Assembly (NCBI RefSeq): GCF_028331445.1
Contig: NZ_JAQMHX010000004.1
Span: 393,811 to 457,810, forward strand
DNA from: Candidatus Phyllobacterium onerii
GTDB lineage: Bacteria > Pseudomonadota > Alphaproteobacteria > Rhizobiales > Rhizobiaceae
Direction of reading: 5' to 3'
DNA: 64,000 bases
In this document: positions 9,201 to 23,251 of the stretch, piece after piece
Numbering within the stretch: position 1 is the first letter of the stretch
How the letters are laid out: each line of letters opens with the position of its first letter
Position numbers and translations under genes: made by a program
The notes under the pieces: generated by a model
Database searches by the model: none
Told to the model about the DNA's origin: nothing
The model's input: the letters and a program-made list of their open reading frames with translations, nothing else

Positions 9201-10802
9201 ATGGCAGTCAGTGCAAACAGGCTAGAACTTCTGCAGATCGCCGATGCGGTGGCGCGCGAGAAGTCGATTGACCGCGAGATCGTGATTGCGGCGATGGCCG
9301 ATGCCATTCAGAAAGCCGCGCGCTCGCGTTATGGCCAGGAAACCAATATCCGGGCCGATATCAACGCCAAGACCGGTGAGATCAAGCTTCAGCGCCTGCT
9401 TGAGGTGGTCGACGATGTCGAAGATCCGGTCACCCAGATCAGCATGGAAGCTGCGCGGGATCGCAATCCAGATGCACAGCCCGGCGATTTCCTTGCCGAC
9501 CAGCTGCCGCCAATGGATTTTGGCCGTATCGCTGCGCAATCCGCCAAGCAGGTCATCGTGCAGAAAGTGCGCGAAGCCGAGCGTGACCGCCAGTACGATG
9601 AATACAAGGATCGCGTTGGCGAGATCATCAACGGCAGTGTCAAGCGCGTTGAATATGGCAACGTGATCGTCGACCTCGGGCGCGGCGAAGCCATTGTCCG
9701 GCGCGACGAGCTGATCCCCCGCGAAACGTTCCGTTATGGCGATCGTGTCCGCGCTTATGTTTACGATGTGCGCCGCGAACAGCGAGGCCCGCAGATTTTC
9801 CTGAGCCGCACGCATCCGCAGTTCATGGCAAAGCTCTTCACCATGGAAGTGCCGGAAATTTATGATGGCATCATCGAGATCAAGTCGGTAGCCCGCGATC
9901 CAGGCTCACGCGCCAAGATCGCCGTCATCTCCCGTGATTCCTCGATCGACCCGGTCGGCGCCTGCGTTGGTATGCGCGGCTCGCGCGTTCAGGCGGTTGT
10001 TGGTGAGCTTCAGGGCGAAAAGATCGACATTATTCCATGGTCACCTGAGCCCGCTTCATTCATTGTCAATGCGCTGCAGCCGGCAGAAGTTTCCAAAGTT
10101 GTTCTCGATGAAGACGCCGAACGTATTGAAGTTGTGGTCCCGGATGACCAACTATCACTTGCAATCGGTCGTCGTGGACAAAATGTTCGCCTCGCTTCGC
10201 AGTTGACCGGTTGGGACATCGATATTCTTACGGAGCAGGAAGAATCCGAGCGCCGCCAGAAGGAATTCGTCGAACGCTCGAACCTCTTCATGGAAGCGCT
10301 TGATGTCGACGAGATGGTCGGCCAGGTCCTTGCCTCCGAAGGTTTTGCCAGTGTCGAGGAAATCGCGTATGTCGATGCCGACGACATTTCCTCCATCGAT
10401 GGCTTCGATGAGGATACGGCAACTGAAATTCAGCAGCGTGCCCAGGAATATCTTGGCCGCATTGAAGAAGAACGCGATGCGCGCCGTAAGGAACTGGGTG
10501 TTGCGGACGAGCTTCGTGACCTACCGGGCATGACCAACGCCATTCTCGTTGCTGTCGGTGAAGATGGCGTCAAGACGGTAGAGGACTTCGCTGGCTACGC
10601 GGTCGACGAACTGACCGGCTGGCGTGAACGCAAGGATGGTGAGACAATCAACTATCCGGGCATTTTGTCGTCGTTCGAAGTCAGCCGTGCTGACGCGGAA
10701 CAGATGGTTCTTGCCGCACGCCTGAAAGCCGGATGGATCACGGAAGACGATCTTGCTGCTGCTGAAGCTGAACCAACGGCTGAAGAAGAGGTCGCTGGCT
10801 GA
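9201..10802 (+). CDS. nusA: Transcription termination/antitermination factor NusA
   Basis: RNA-polymerase-associated factor controlling pausing, termination and antitermination. Domains in order: N-terminal RNAP-binding domain (~1-130), S1 domain (~135-200, [32 protein letters not shown]), two KH domains (~230-350, with [32 protein letters not shown] and [25 protein letters not shown]), and two C-terminal helix-hairpin-helix acidic repeats (~365-520). Length 533 is normal. A GGAGAAGAAC site lies just before the ATG. Confidence 0.98.
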   Translation: MAVSANRLELLQIADAVAREKSIDREIVIAAMADAIQKAARSRYGQETNIRADINAKTGEIKLQRLLEVVDDVEDPVTQISMEAARDRNPDAQPGDFLADQLPPMDFGRIAAQSAKQVIVQKVREAERDRQYDEYKDRVGEIINGSVKRVEYGNVIVDLGRGEAIVRRDELIPRETFRYGDRVRAYVYDVRREQRGPQIFLSRTHPQFMAKLFTMEVPEIYDGIIEIKSVARDPGSRAKIAVISRDSSIDPVGACVGMRGSRVQAVVGELQGEKIDIIPWSPEPASFIVNALQPAEVSKVVLDEDAERIEVVVPDDQLSLAIGRRGQNVRLASQLTGWDIDILTEQEESERRQKEFVERSNLFMEALDVDEMVGQVLASEGFASVEEIAYVDADDISSIDGFDEDTATEIQQRAQEYLGRIEEERDARRKELGVADELRDLPGMTNAILVAVGEDGVKTVEDFAGYAVDELTGWRERKDGETINYPGILSSFEVSRADAEQMVLAARLKAGWITEDDLAAAEAEPTAEEEVAG

Positions 10803-10819
10803 TTTCGAGCGATCCAGAC

Positions 10820-11469
10820 GTGGAACCGGAAATGAACGACAGAACGTGCATTGTCACGCGGACAAGCGGTTCTGTCGATGACATGATCCGGTTTGTCGCT
10901 GGTCCTGATGGCACGGTTGTGGCCGATCTGAAGCGCAATCTTCCCGGCCGAGGCTGTTGGGTGAAAGCCCAACGGCACTACATTGATGAAGCGGTCAAGC
11001 GAAAACTTTTTCCGCGCGGATTGAAAAGCGGCGTCACGGCTCCCGATAATTTGGGGCAGACAGTGGACCAGATGCTTACAAAATCGGCGTTGGGCAGTTT
11101 TGGGTTGGCGCGAAAGGCCGGGGTTGTGGTAACAGGGGCCGCAAAAGTGGATATTGCGATCCGCAACGGCACCGCTGCACTCGTGCTTCATGCCTTTGAA
11201 GCCGCGGAAGATGGTGTCCGCAAACTTGACCAGGCCCGCCGTTCGGTTGTTTATGCGGGCGGACCTGAAATACCCGCCCTTTCATTGTTCGAAAGCAGTG
11301 AAATGGATTTGGCATTGGGCGGGGTAAATGTGATACATGCTGCCGTACTCAAGGGGAAGGCAGCTGCCGGGTTGATAAAACGAGCCTGGCTTCTACAGCA
11401 TTTTCGCGATGGCCCCACGGATGTGGCCGACGCTAAAGCGGCGACTGTCGCGAAGGAAACGGAAACGGA

Positions 11470-11473
<4 letters not shown>
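10820..11473 (+). CDS. YlxR/DUF448 RNA-binding protein fused to an L7Ae-like domain
   Basis: Conserved partner of nusA and infB. The N-terminal YlxR domain shows NDRTCIVTR and the RNA-binding PGRGCWV motif (residues ~45-51); the C-terminal half ([46 protein letters not shown]) is the ribosomal L7Ae/L30e-like fold attached in alphaproteobacteria. Probably acts on RNA or on the transcription machinery; the molecular role is unsettled. The GTG at 10820 and the ATG at 10832 are both usable starts. It overlaps infB by four bases. Confidence 0.92.
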
Positions 11474-14196
<2,723 letters not shown>

Positions 14197-14293
14197 GGAG
14201 CAGCGATCAAATCGCTAAGGATGGGATCGCCGGAATGAAAAGCCGGCGATCCATTGTTTATTGGGATGCGAATTTTTTGGGATACAGCAATTA

Positions 14294-14755
14294 ATGGCTC
14301 GCTTTGCTACAGGAACAGGCCCTTCTCAACGTCAGTTGCGCGTCAGTGAGCAAGTGCGCCACGCGGTTTCGCAAGTGCTTGCGCGTGGCGATGTTCGTGA
14401 TGACACCCTGGAAAACGCGGTGATTGCCATTTCCGAAGTGCGCATGTCGCCAGATCTGAAAATCGCGACCTGCTTTGTGTCGCCCGTAGGTGCCATTGAC
14501 AGTGATGGCGTCATCAGCGCCCTTAACAAAAATGCCAAGTTCATTCGCGGCCGCGCCGCGGCTCATCTCAAGCAGATGAAATATATGCCGGAATTCCGGT
14601 TCCGCATTGACACCAGCTTTGACAACTACGCCAAGATTGACGCTCTCTTGCGCAAGCCGGAAGTCACCCGCGACCTCGTCGACGATGAGGATGACGACGG
14701 TGGTGATCCTAATCCGGGCGACGTGCCAGGCCATGACGGCGACGGTAACGACTGA
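14294..14755 (+). CDS. rbfA: Ribosome-binding factor A
   Basis: Small KH-like protein that binds helix 1 of 16S rRNA during 30S maturation. Family features: [21 protein letters not shown] at the N-terminus, [16 protein letters not shown] in the core, and the [24 protein letters not shown] block. The C-terminal tail is acidic and glycine/asparagine-rich ([14 protein letters not shown]). The ATG at 14294 is the start matching the family; an upstream in-frame ATG is not conserved. Confidence 0.96.
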   Translation: MARFATGTGPSQRQLRVSEQVRHAVSQVLARGDVRDDTLENAVIAISEVRMSPDLKIATCFVSPVGAIDSDGVISALNKNAKFIRGRAAAHLKQMKYMPEFRFRIDTSFDNYAKIDALLRKPEVTRDLVDDEDDDGGDPNPGDVPGHDGDGND

Positions 14756-14756
14756 G

Positions 14757-15728
14757 ATGACACGGCAGCGCAAGAAAAAGGGCCGTCCGGTTTCCGGCTG
14801 GCTGATCTTCGACAAGCCGAAGGGCATGGGATCCACCGAGGCCGTCTCCAAGATCAAATGGTTGTTCAAGGCCGAGAAAGCTGGACATGCGGGCACGCTG
14901 GACCCTCTGGCATCCGGCATGCTGCCGATCGCTTTGGGTGAGGCGACAAAGACGGTTCCCTATGTCATGGACGGAACAAAGATCTATCGCTTTGAAGTGA
15001 CCTGGGGGGCTGAACGCTCCACGGATGATCTCGAGGGCGAGGTGACTGTGACCTCGGACTTGCGTCCGGACGAAGCCGCAATCAAAGCGCTGTTACCGAA
15101 ATATGTCGGTGTCATCCAACAGACGCCGCCCAAATTCTCTGCCATCAAAATCGCCGGCGAACGAGCCTACGATCTCGCCCGTGGTGGCGAAGAGGTCGAG
15201 ATACCCTCCCGCGAAGTGGAAATTGGCAGACTGGAATTGATCGAACAGGGCGATGCCTCGACGGCGATCTTCGAAGTTGAATGCGGGAAGGGCACGTACG
15301 TGCGCTCTCTCGCACGCGACATGGGCCGCGATCTTGGTTGCTATGGCCACATTTCCGACCTGCGCCGCATTGAGGTTGCACCGTTCGACGAGTCCGATTT
15401 CGTCACACTCGCGGAGTTGGAAGCTGCCCACCCTGCTGTTCCTGCTGAGGAAGAAGGGGAGGATCGCTCCTATGAGCGGCTGGCCGAGCGCTTCTCGGTA
15501 ATGGATACGTTCCTCATCGATACGGGCGCAGCGTTGGAAAGCCTGCCCCAGGTAGCCGTCTCCGATGATCAGGCGCATCGCATTCGCATGGGAAATCCTG
15601 TGGTCCTGCGTGGGCGCGATGCACCTGTCGAAGCTGACGAAGCCTGCGTGACTGCCAAGGGCAAGCTGCTGGCGATCGGTTTTATTGAGAAAGGCCAGTT
15701 CCAGCCAAAGCGCGTATTCACGGCCTGA
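14757..15728 (+). CDS. truB: tRNA pseudouridine(55) synthase
   Basis: Makes pseudouridine 55 in the T loop of tRNAs. It shows [17 protein letters not shown], the catalytic Asp in [23 protein letters not shown], the [17 protein letters not shown] motif, and the C-terminal PUA-like region. The ATG at 14757 begins one base after the rbfA stop and gives 323 residues. The in-frame extension upstream lies inside rbfA and is not real. Confidence 0.97.
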   Translation: MTRQRKKKGRPVSGWLIFDKPKGMGSTEAVSKIKWLFKAEKAGHAGTLDPLASGMLPIALGEATKTVPYVMDGTKIYRFEVTWGAERSTDDLEGEVTVTSDLRPDEAAIKALLPKYVGVIQQTPPKFSAIKIAGERAYDLARGGEEVEIPSREVEIGRLELIEQGDASTAIFEVECGKGTYVRSLARDMGRDLGCYGHISDLRRIEVAPFDESDFVTLAELEAAHPAVPAEEEGEDRSYERLAERFSVMDTFLIDTGAALESLPQVAVSDDQAHRIRMGNPVVLRGRDAPVEADEACVTAKGKLLAIGFIEKGQFQPKRVFTA

Positions 15729-15879
15729 AATGGCCAGAATCATTTGCGGCTGGTAATTTGTCACATTTTCGACTATACGGCCCGCAGCGATGGCTTTGCG
15801 CGTCGCTTTAACCGGCCCCCGCTGGACGACATCCCGGCCGTGGGCATCCTGTTTTCCTCTTCAAATGAAAGGATATACG

Positions 15880-16149
15880 ATGTCGATAACCGCTGAACGC
15901 AAGCAGGCAGTGATCACTGAATATGCAACGAAGCCAGGCGATACCGGTTCTCCGGAAGTCCAGGTTGCCGTTCTGACAGAGCGCATTGTCAATTTGACCG
16001 AACATTTCAAGGACCACAAGAAGGATAACCATTCCCGCCGTGGTCTGCTCAAGCTTGTCTCGACGCGCCGCAGCCTTCTTGATTATCTCAAGAAAGTTGA
16101 TCAGGGCCGTTATCAGACGCTGATCGAAAAGCTCGGCCTGCGCCGCTAA
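15880..16149 (+). CDS. rpsO: 30S ribosomal protein S15
   Basis: 89-residue primary 16S rRNA-binding protein, exactly family length, with the signature [53 protein letters not shown] and the C-terminal [12 protein letters not shown]. The ATG at 15880 follows GAAAGGA. The 150-base gap after truB probably holds its own promoter and the leader through which S15 represses its own synthesis. Confidence 0.99.
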   Translation: MSITAERKQAVITEYATKPGDTGSPEVQVAVLTERIVNLTEHFKDHKKDNHSRRGLLKLVSTRRSLLDYLKKVDQGRYQTLIEKLGLRR

Positions 16150-16160
16150 TAACGGATTAA

Positions 16161-16197
16161 ACCGGCGGATACGCATTGCGTTCCGCCGGTTTCTTTC
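16161..16197 (+). terminator. rpsO-pnp intergenic hairpin/terminator
   Basis: A stem of ACCGGCGGA pairing with TCCGCCGGT around a 12-base loop, followed by TTCTTT. It lies 11 bases after the rpsO stop. In many bacteria an rpsO terminator plus an RNase processing site separates rpsO from pnp; this hairpin occupies that place. Confidence 0.8.
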
Positions 16198-16366
16198 ATT
16201 CCGGTGAGGAATGAATTCTACCATGAGACAGGTCATGGGGCAGGATTGCTGGCAACTCGAAAGTGCGAGTTGCAAATTGTCTTGCCCGTGATTGGTCTAA
16301 ATCGAAACGGGAGATCGATGCTGCTATCCAAAGGGAAGCGCGTCTTTCTCCACTGAAGGACAAGAT

Positions 16367-18508
16367 ATGTTTAATCAACACAAAGTTGAAATCGAATGGG
16401 GCGGACGTCCGCTCATTCTCGAAACCGGCAAGATCGCCCGTCAGGCTGACGGTGCCGTTCTCGCCACCTACGGCGAAACCGTCGTACTCGCGACAGTCGT
16501 TTCCGCCAAGGCCCCGAAGGCTGGTCAGGACTTCTTCCCGCTGACCGTCAACTATCAGGAAAAGACCTACGCAGCCGGCAAGATCCCCGGTGGCTATTTC
16601 AAGCGTGAAGGCCGTCCAAGCGAAAACGAAACATTGGTTTCGCGTTTGATCGACCGCCCGATCCGCCCACTCTTTGCTGATGGCTACAAGAACGACACAC
16701 AGGTTGTTCTGACCGTTATCCAGCACGATCTCGAAAACAACCCGGACATCGTCTCGATGATCGGCGCCTCCGCTGCCCTGACACTTTCCGGCGTGCCTTT
16801 CATGGGCCCGATTGGCGGCGCACGTGTCGGCTATATCGGTGGCGAATACAGGCTGAACCCAACCGTTGACGAAATGCCGGAATCGAGCCTCGATCTCGTC
16901 GTTGCCGGTACGGGCGACGCGGTTCTCATGGTTGAATCGGAAGCCAAGGAATTGGCTGAAGATGTCATGCTCGGCGCCGTGATGTTCGGCCATCGCGCTT
17001 TCCAGCCGGTTATCGATGCGATCATCAAGCTCGCTGAAGTTGCCGCAAAAGAGCCGCGCGATTTCCAGACAGACGACCTTTCGGCCGCAGAAGCAGCCGT
17101 TCTGAAGGTTGTTGAGGCTGATCTCCGTGATGCTTACAAGATCACCGACAAGCAGGATCGCTACAACGCGGTCGATGCGGCGAAAGCTAAGGTCAAAGCG
17201 CATTTCTTCCCGGAAGGCGTTGAAGAACCAGAGTTTTCTGCCGAGGAAATCGCAACGGTGTTCAAATCGGTTCAGGCGAAGATCGTTCGCTGGAACATTC
17301 TCGATACCGGCAGCCGTATCGACGGCCGCGATCTTTCGACAGTTCGCCCGATCGTTTCGGAAGTTGGTCTTCTGCCACGCACACACGGCTCGGCTTTGTT
17401 CACCCGCGGTGAAACGCAGGCTATCGTCGTTGCGACGCTGGGCACCGGCGAAGACGAGCAGTATGTCGACTCGCTGACCGGCATGTACAAAGAAACCTTC
17501 ATGCTTCACTACAATTTCCCGCCCTATTCGGTCGGTGAAACAGGTCGCATGGGTTCGCCAGGGCGTCGCGAGATCGGCCATGGCAAGCTCGCCTGGCGCG
17601 CTATCCACCCGGTTCTGCCTGCCAAGGAACAGTTCCCCTACACGCTCCGCACGGTCTCCGAGATCACCGAATCCAATGGCTCGTCCTCGATGGCAACGGT
17701 TTGCGGTACATCGCTCGCCCTTATGGATGCTGGTGTTCCGCTGCTCCGTCCGGTCGCCGGTATCGCCATGGGCCTGATTCTCGAAGGCGAGAAGTTCGCT
17801 GTTCTCTCCGATATCCTCGGCGACGAAGATCATCTCGGCGACATGGATTTCAAGGTAGCCGGCTCGGAAAATGGTATCACCGCGCTGCAGATGGATATCA
17901 AGATCGACGGCATCACCGAAGAGATCATGAAGGTTGCTTTGGCGCAGGCCAAGGATGGGCGTTTGCACATCCTCGGCGAAATGGCGAAGGCCATCACCGA
18001 AGGCCGTTCGGAACTCGGCGAATTTGCACCGCGCATTGAAGTCATGAACATTCCGACCGACAAGATCCGTGACGTTATCGGTTCCGGCGGCAAGGTCATT
18101 CGCGAGATCGTCGAAAAGACTGGCGCGAAGATCAACATCGAAGACGATGGTACAGTGAAGATTGCCTCGTCCTCGGCCAAGGAAATCGAAGCTGCACGCA
18201 AGTGGATCCACTCGATCGTTGCAGAGCCGGAAGTAGGCGAGATCTATGAAGGCACAGTTGTAAAGACTGCTGACTTCGGTGCGTTCGTAAACTTCTTTGG
18301 CCCACGCGACGGTCTGGTTCACATCTCGCAGCTTGCTTCGGATCGTGTTGCCAAGACTTCAGACGTGGTCAAGGAAGGCCAGAAGGTCTGGGTCAAGCTC
18401 ATGGGCTTCGACGAACGCGGCAAGGTTCGCCTGTCGATGAAAGTCGTTGACCAGGAAACTGGCAAGGAAGTCGTTCAGGAAAAGAAGGCTCAGGAAGACG
18501 CTGAGTAA
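16367..18508 (+). CDS. pnp: Polyribonucleotide nucleotidyltransferase (PNPase)
   Basis: Phosphorolytic 3'-5' exoribonuclease of the RNA degradosome. Two RNase PH-like domains (~10-220 and ~310-540; the second holds the [23 protein letters not shown] active-site block), then a KH domain (~550-610, [18 protein letters not shown]) and an S1 domain (~620-690, [33 protein letters not shown]). Length 713 is normal. The 217-base leader before the ATG is where PNPase normally autoregulates its own mRNA. Confidence 0.99.
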   Translation: MFNQHKVEIEWGGRPLILETGKIARQADGAVLATYGETVVLATVVSAKAPKAGQDFFPLTVNYQEKTYAAGKIPGGYFKREGRPSENETLVSRLIDRPIRPLFADGYKNDTQVVLTVIQHDLENNPDIVSMIGASAALTLSGVPFMGPIGGARVGYIGGEYRLNPTVDEMPESSLDLVVAGTGDAVLMVESEAKELAEDVMLGAVMFGHRAFQPVIDAIIKLAEVAAKEPRDFQTDDLSAAEAAVLKVVEADLRDAYKITDKQDRYNAVDAAKAKVKAHFFPEGVEEPEFSAEEIATVFKSVQAKIVRWNILDTGSRIDGRDLSTVRPIVSEVGLLPRTHGSALFTRGETQAIVVATLGTGEDEQYVDSLTGMYKETFMLHYNFPPYSVGETGRMGSPGRREIGHGKLAWRAIHPVLPAKEQFPYTLRTVSEITESNGSSSMATVCGTSLALMDAGVPLLRPVAGIAMGLILEGEKFAVLSDILGDEDHLGDMDFKVAGSENGITALQMDIKIDGITEEIMKVALAQAKDGRLHILGEMAKAITEGRSELGEFAPRIEVMNIPTDKIRDVIGSGGKVIREIVEKTGAKINIEDDGTVKIASSSAKEIEAARKWIHSIVAEPEVGEIYEGTVVKTADFGAFVNFFGPRDGLVHISQLASDRVAKTSDVVKEGQKVWVKLMGFDERGKVRLSMKVVDQETGKEVVQEKKAQEDAE

Positions 18509-18530
18509 TCTTCCGAATAGGCTATAATGA

Positions 18531-18557
18531 AAGCGCGCCCTTGTGGCGCGCTTTTTT
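18531..18557 (+). terminator. Rho-independent terminator after pnp
   Basis: Nine-base stem AAGCGCGCC / GGCGCGCTT with a 5-base loop and a run of six T. Strong terminator closing the rimP-to-pnp transcription unit. Confidence 0.92.
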
Positions 18558-18589
18558 CTTGTCACAACATATCTATAGATGGATTATTT

Positions 18590-19606
18590 ATGGCCAACGG
18601 CGCCCTGCAGACGCTCTTCCTGCCTTTTGACGACGAGATACTGGCTGTGCCAGACAAAGGCTCCGCATGGCTTTTTCTCGGTGCTGAAGTAGATCGCGAT
18701 GTAGGTGATGAGTGGAAGACAAGCCTGACCTGTCTTCAACCATTCAAACCGGACTATTTGGCATTGCAGAAGGCAGGCTTTAGCGCTGTGCCAAGGTTAC
18801 TTGGCAATGAGCAGTTTGATGGCGCGTTGATCTTGTTAGGCAAGCACAAGGGACGCAATGAGAACTGGTTGGCGCAGGCACTGAAGCGCGTCAAACCCGG
18901 AGGCCAAATCGTGGTTTCAGGCGACAAGAAGCTCGGCGTCGACAGCTTCCGCAAGACGGTGGAAAGCATCGTTCCGGTCGCCGACAGGCTATCCAAACAT
19001 CATGCCGTCGCCTTCTGGTTCATGCGGCCGGAAATGCTAAATAGTGAGGAAATTGAGAGGCTTACGGGCGAGTCGACAAAGCTTGAAGATCGCTTCACGA
19101 CAGCGCCCGGCATGTTCTCGCATGCCGCCATCGACAAGGGTTCGGCCATGCTGGTCAAGCACTTCGCCGGCCGCATCAGCGGGCACGTGGCGGACTTCGG
19201 TGCGGGTTGGGGCTACCTTGCCAGCGAGGTTTTGAACCACGCGGACAAGCTTAAATCGCTCGCTCTTTACGAAGCCGATTTCGAGGCGCTGGAAGCCGCC
19301 AAAATGAATATATCAGGGGGTGAAATCCCAGTGAGTTTCCATTGGCATGACGTGAATAGTGAAGCGATTACAGAGATTTACGATACGATCGTCATGAATC
19401 CGCCGTTCCATGCAGGGCGCAGTGCGGACCCTACGATGGGGCAGGGTTTCATTGCAGCGGCTGCCAAACGGATGAAGCCAGGTGGCAAGCTGTTGCTCGT
19501 TGCCAACCGGCAGATGCCCTATGAGGCGGGCCTGAAATCACTGTTCAAATCGGTGCTGCCGCTTGAGGACAATGCCGGTTACAAGATCATCGAAGCTAAG
19601 AAGTAA
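18590..19606 (+). CDS. RsmC/RlmG-like class I SAM-dependent methyltransferase
   Basis: 338 residues in two halves as in RsmC (16S rRNA m2G1207 methyltransferase): a degenerate N-terminal domain (~1-150) and a catalytic C-terminal Rossmann domain with the SAM site VADFGAGWGYLASEVL and the base-amine methylation motif MNPPFH. The N-P-P-F/Y motif indicates N-methylation of a nucleic acid base. The ATG at 18590 is the start; the upstream extension lies inside the pnp terminator. The exact rRNA target is inferred. Confidence 0.85.
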   Translation: MANGALQTLFLPFDDEILAVPDKGSAWLFLGAEVDRDVGDEWKTSLTCLQPFKPDYLALQKAGFSAVPRLLGNEQFDGALILLGKHKGRNENWLAQALKRVKPGGQIVVSGDKKLGVDSFRKTVESIVPVADRLSKHHAVAFWFMRPEMLNSEEIERLTGESTKLEDRFTTAPGMFSHAAIDKGSAMLVKHFAGRISGHVADFGAGWGYLASEVLNHADKLKSLALYEADFEALEAAKMNISGGEIPVSFHWHDVNSEAITEIYDTIVMNPPFHAGRSADPTMGQGFIAAAAKRMKPGGKLLLVANRQMPYEAGLKSLFKSVLPLEDNAGYKIIEAKK

Positions 19607-19755
19607 TTTCTACCTGTCACAACTAAAATGCCACCCGCGGTGGTAAAAACCATGTCAGATTTGGCATTTGTTGCATCAGTTTCGCAGGAACTTGCGTCAT
19701 ATTTGCAAAAACTTGCGGAAAGTTTGTCCCGGTTCCGGGTAGGGCCGTACCAGAA

Positions 19756-20571
19756 TCACTCCTTGCCGTCGTCGGACTTTTTCAGCTCTTCCAGAGTTGG
19801 CATCGATACGATGTTGTAGCCGGAATCCACGTAGTGGATTTCACCGGTGACGCCGCTCGAAAGGTCCGACAGGAGGTAGAGGGCAGACCGGCCGACGTCT
19901 TCTATGCCGACCGTGCGACGTAGGGGGGCATTGCGCTTCTGGTAGGAGAACATGGCGCGCGCGTCGCCGATGCCGGCACCCGCCAATGTGCGTACAGGAC
20001 CCGCAGAAATTGCATTGACGCGAATTCCTTCCGGACCGTAGTCGGCGGCGAGATAGCGGACCATAGCCTCGAGCGCGGCCTTGGCCACGCCCATCACATT
20101 GTAGTTGGGCATGACCCGGGTGGAGCCGCCATAGGTCAGTGTCAGGATAGAACCGCCTTCCTTCATCAGCTTCGCCGCACGCTGGGCGACCTCGGTGAAG
20201 GAGTAGGCGGAGATGACCATGGTTCTCGAGAAATTGTCCCGCGTCGTCACATCGGCATAGCGGCCCTTGAGCTGCGACTTGTCAGAGAAGCCGATGGCAT
20301 GGACGACGAAATCGATCGCGCCCCATTCCTTTTCCAGCGTCTCGAAAACCGCATCGACCGTCGCGATATCCTCGACATCGCAAGGCAGCAACAGTTTCGA
20401 ACCAAGCTGTTCTGCCAAGGGCGCAACACGCTTGCCGAAGGCTTCGCCCTGGTAGGTGAATGCGAGTTCGGCGCCATTCTCTGCCAATTCCTTGGCGATC
20501 CCCCAGGCAATGGAATGGCTGTTCGCGACGCCCATGATGAGCCCGCGTTTGCCCTTCATTAAATCTGCCAT
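19756..20571 (-). CDS. fabI: Enoyl-[acyl-carrier-protein] reductase (NADH)
   Basis: Last reduction step of each fatty-acid elongation cycle. An SDR fold with the FabI pattern: GLIMGVANSHSIAWGIAK at the nucleotide site, and the Y-x6-K catalytic pair in NYNVMGVAKAALEAMVRYLA; IRVNAISAGPVRTLAGAGI follows. 271 residues is the usual length. It follows fabB by three bases, so fabA, fabB and fabI form one minus-strand unit. Confidence 0.97.
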   Translation of the reverse strand: MADLMKGKRGLIMGVANSHSIAWGIAKELAENGAELAFTYQGEAFGKRVAPLAEQLGSKLLLPCDVEDIATVDAVFETLEKEWGAIDFVVHAIGFSDKSQLKGRYADVTTRDNFSRTMVISAYSFTEVAQRAAKLMKEGGSILTLTYGGSTRVMPNYNVMGVAKAALEAMVRYLAADYGPEGIRVNAISAGPVRTLAGAGIGDARAMFSYQKRNAPLRRTVGIEDVGRSALYLLSDLSSGVTGEIHYVDSGYNIVSMPTLEELKKSDDGKE

Positions 20572-20574
20572 ATT

Positions 20575-21801
20575 TTACCCCTCGTAGCGCTGGTAAACCA
20601 GCGAAGCATTCGTGCCGCCAAATCCGAAGGAATTGGTCAGGACAGTGTTCAATTTGATGTTGTCTATCCGTCGGCGCGTAATGGGCATATCTTCGAATGC
20701 CGGGTCGAGTTCTTCGATATTGGCACTTTCCGCAATGAAATCGTGATTCATCATCAAAAGTGAATAGATGGACTCGTGCACGCCTGTCGCACCCTGCGAA
20801 TGGCCTGTCAGTGATTTGGTCGCCGAAATAGGCGGGCACTGGTTGCCCGAACCGAAGACTTCGCGGATGGCCTCGATTTCCTTGAGATCGCCGACGGGCG
20901 TCGAGGTGGCGTGCGGGTTGATGTAGTCGACCGGACCCTTGACGTTGGCGATCGCCATGCGCATGCAGCGCGCCGCACCTTCGCCGCTCGGTGCGACCAT
21001 ATCGGCACCATCCGAGGTCACGCCGTAACCGACAAGTTCGCCATAAATCTTTGCGCCACGCGCCTTGGCATGTTCAAGCTCTTCGAGAACGAGGACGCCC
21101 GCGCCACCCGAAATGACAAAGCCATCGCGGTTCTTGTCATAGGCGCGTGAGGCCACAGATGGCCGGTCGTTGAATTTGGAGGACATGGCGCCCATCCCGT
21201 CGAAAAGCACGGACAAGGTCCAGTCGAGATCCTCACATCCGCCGGCGAACATCATGTCCTGTTTGCCGTACTGGATCATCTCATAGGCGTTGCCGACGCA
21301 ATGGTTGGATGTCGCGCAAGCAGAGGAGATCGAATAGTTGACGCCCTTGATCTTGAACCATGTGGCGAGCGTTGCCGAGGCGGTCGAAGACATGGCTTTC
21401 GGCACGGCAAACGGGCCAACCTTCTTGCTGGAGCCGGATTCGATGGTCTTTTCGGCAGCCTCGACGATCGTGCGGGTGGAGGAGCCGCCCGAACCCATGA
21501 TGATGCCGGTACGCTCATTGGAAATGAGATCCGTATCGAGCCCGGCGTCAGCGATGGCCTGATCCATGGCGACATGGTTCCAGGCCGTGCCGCCACCGTG
21601 GAAGCGCATCGCGCGGCGGTCTACCAGCGTTGACGGATCGAGTGTGGGTGCACCATGGACCTGGCTGCGGAAGCCGTGCTTCGCATATTCCTCAGCAAAG
21701 ACGATGCCCGATTTCGCTGCACGCAGCGATTCCAGCACCTCCTCTACATTGTTGCCGATAGAGGACACGATACCCATGCCCGTCACAACCACTCGCCGCA
21801 T
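20575..21801 (-). CDS. fabB: 3-oxoacyl-[acyl-carrier-protein] synthase I
   Basis: Condensing enzyme needed for unsaturated fatty-acid synthesis. The Cys-His-His triad is visible: Cys in [18 protein letters not shown] (~residue 165), His in [13 protein letters not shown] (~300) and His in [12 protein letters not shown] (~335). The C-terminal [13 protein letters not shown] is family-typical. 408 residues. Pairing with fabA identifies it as FabB rather than FabF. Confidence 0.97.
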   Translation of the reverse strand: MRRVVVTGMGIVSSIGNNVEEVLESLRAAKSGIVFAEEYAKHGFRSQVHGAPTLDPSTLVDRRAMRFHGGGTAWNHVAMDQAIADAGLDTDLISNERTGIIMGSGGSSTRTIVEAAEKTIESGSSKKVGPFAVPKAMSSTASATLATWFKIKGVNYSISSACATSNHCVGNAYEMIQYGKQDMMFAGGCEDLDWTLSVLFDGMGAMSSKFNDRPSVASRAYDKNRDGFVISGGAGVLVLEELEHAKARGAKIYGELVGYGVTSDGADMVAPSGEGAARCMRMAIANVKGPVDYINPHATSTPVGDLKEIEAIREVFGSGNQCPPISATKSLTGHSQGATGVHESIYSLLMMNHDFIAESANIEELDPAFEDMPITRRRIDNIKLNTVLTNSFGFGGTNASLVYQRYEG

Positions 21802-21837
21802 CGCGATCTCCTTAAAGGTAATACGTTGCCAAATTTG

Positions 21838-22353
21838 TCAGGCAGCGCTTTCCTTGAATAGGCCAACCCGCAGGTCAGTTGCTTTATAGATAGTCTCGCC
21901 ATCGACCTTTAACCAGCCATCGGCAATTCCAAGCACCAGACGGCCGCGCATGACGCGTTTGAAGTCGATGCCATATTCGACAAGTTTGTTTTTCGGCGTG
22001 ACCATGCCGGTGAACTTGACCTCGCCGGTGGAGAGGGCGCGGCCCTTGCCGGGTTCACCGAGCCAGCCGAGATAAAAGCCGGTCAATTGCCACATGGCAT
22101 CGAGGCCGAGGCAGCCGGGCATTACAGGATCGCCAATGAAATGACAGGGGAAGAACCAAAGGTCAGGCTTGATATCGAATTCAGCGCGGATATAGCCCTT
22201 GCCATTCTCGCCGCCTGTTTCAGAAATCTCGGTGATACGGTCGAACATCAGCATGGGCGGTGCTGGCAACTGGGCATTGCCCTGACCGAACATCTCTCCG
22301 CGGGCACAGGCAAGGAGCTCTTCATACCCGTAGCTTGATTTCTGTTCTGGCAT
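21838..22353 (-). CDS. fabA: 3-hydroxydecanoyl-[acyl-carrier-protein] dehydratase/isomerase
   Basis: Introduces the cis double bond at the C10 stage. The hot-dog fold active site is clear: the catalytic His in [14 protein letters not shown] and the Asp in [17 protein letters not shown]. 171 residues from the ATG at 22353, which follows a GGGAGAAAGA site; the longer in-frame start adds an unconserved leader. First gene of fabA-fabB-fabI. Confidence 0.97.
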   Translation of the reverse strand: MPEQKSSYGYEELLACARGEMFGQGNAQLPAPPMLMFDRITEISETGGENGKGYIRAEFDIKPDLWFFPCHFIGDPVMPGCLGLDAMWQLTGFYLGWLGEPGKGRALSTGEVKFTGMVTPKNKLVEYGIDFKRVMRGRLVLGIADGWLKVDGETIYKATDLRVGLFKESAA

Positions 22354-22813
22354 TCTTTCTCCCATCGGTAACGTCAAGGCTTGCGCCTGGATATGTTCCG
22401 GCGCGAGCGGAACCTATCATAGAGTATTTCCGCCTGAAAACGCTGCATAGAGCAAACCACGCTCAAATGGAACCCTCGCTTTTGGGCGTGTCGATATTCA
22501 GGCCATGGCGGCCTGCAAATGGCATTTTTTGCGCTTACCTAGGCTCATGTACTCTATGTACATTGCGCTCCGGGTTTCGAAAACGACCATTTTCGGCTCA
22601 CCCTGACCTGAATCTCGACACTCCCAGCCCAGACCAATGCGAATTTCGTATGACGGAATATTTCAAAGGCTCCAGCTTTTTTCCTTAGACAAATGGTGTA
22701 AATGCCGCCTATTGATCGATTTCGCAAGACAGCATATATCAATCACGTAACACGACGGACAATGTGTCTGTGGTGGGACTTCTGATATGAGTTAACGGAG
22801 TGGCAGACGGGCC
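22354..22813. other. fabA-irr divergent intergenic region
   Basis: 460 bases without a gene. It contains one 134-base palindromic repeat (22488-22621); the remaining flanks must hold the divergent promoters of fabA and irr. I see no convincing -35/-10 pair or iron-control box to report. Confidence 0.6.
22488..22621. repeat. Palindromic intergenic repeat, type A, copy 1
   Basis: Bounded by 15-base terminal inverted repeats (GTGTCGATATTCAGG and CCTGAATCTCGACAC, one mismatch). The inner part carries the family core: TGCAAATGGC, then TGCGC..., an inner TGTAC/GTACA inverted pair, TGCGCTCCGG, TCGAAAACGACCATTTTCG. Reminiscent of the Bru-RS and RIME intergenic palindromes of Brucella and rhizobia. 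Confidence 0.85.
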
Positions 22814-23245
22814 ATGCATATTTCTTATGAAATTGACGCTGATGTATCCTTGCAGGAGCGCTTGCGCTTTGCAGGACTACGGCCGACCCGTCAGCGTATC
22901 GCGCTCGCCAGCCTGATCTTTGCCAAGGGTGACAGGCACCTTTCCGCCGAGGAACTGCACGAAGAGGCGCTTGGTGCCAATGTGCCGGTTTCGCTGGCGA
23001 CGGTGTACAATACACTGCATCAATTTACCCAGGCCGGAATGCTCCGCATCCTCGCCGTCGAGGGCGCAAAGACCTATTTTGACACGAACGTTTCCGACCA
23101 TCATCACTTTTTCGTTGAAGGCGAAAATGAGGTGATCGATATCCCCAGTGGTTCGACCATGGTTGGCAATTTGCCTCCGGTTCCGGAAGGCATGGAAATC
23201 GTCAACGTCGACATCATCATCCGCCTGCGCAAGAAGCGCGGCTGA
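22814..23245 (+). CDS. irr: Iron response regulator Irr (Fur family)
   Basis: Heme-responsive transcription factor that controls iron and heme genes in Rhizobiales and is degraded or inactivated when heme is available. 143 residues: winged-helix domain (~15-90, RPTRQRIALASLIF...VSLATVYNTLHQFTQAGML) and dimerisation domain with the HHH heme/metal motif in VSDHHHFFVEGENEVID. There is no N-terminal heme regulatory motif (Cys-Pro), as in Rhizobium and Brucella Irr and unlike Bradyrhizobium. Its place next to fabA is conserved in the group. Confidence 0.93.
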   Translation: MHISYEIDADVSLQERLRFAGLRPTRQRIALASLIFAKGDRHLSAEELHEEALGANVPVSLATVYNTLHQFTQAGMLRILAVEGAKTYFDTNVSDHHHFFVEGENEVIDIPSGSTMVGNLPPVPEGMEIVNVDIIIRLRKKRG

Positions 23246-23251
23246 TCTAGA

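Noticed and set aside
16196..18322. Open frame of 708 codons on the minus strand
   Set aside because: It is the antisense of pnp, produced by codon bias of a highly conserved gene; no ribosome binding site or recognisable domain.
19631..19643. CCACCCGCGGTGG hairpin as a bidirectional terminator between the methyltransferase gene and fabI
   Set aside because: Only a 5-base stem with weak flanking A/T runs; not strong enough to list as a terminator.
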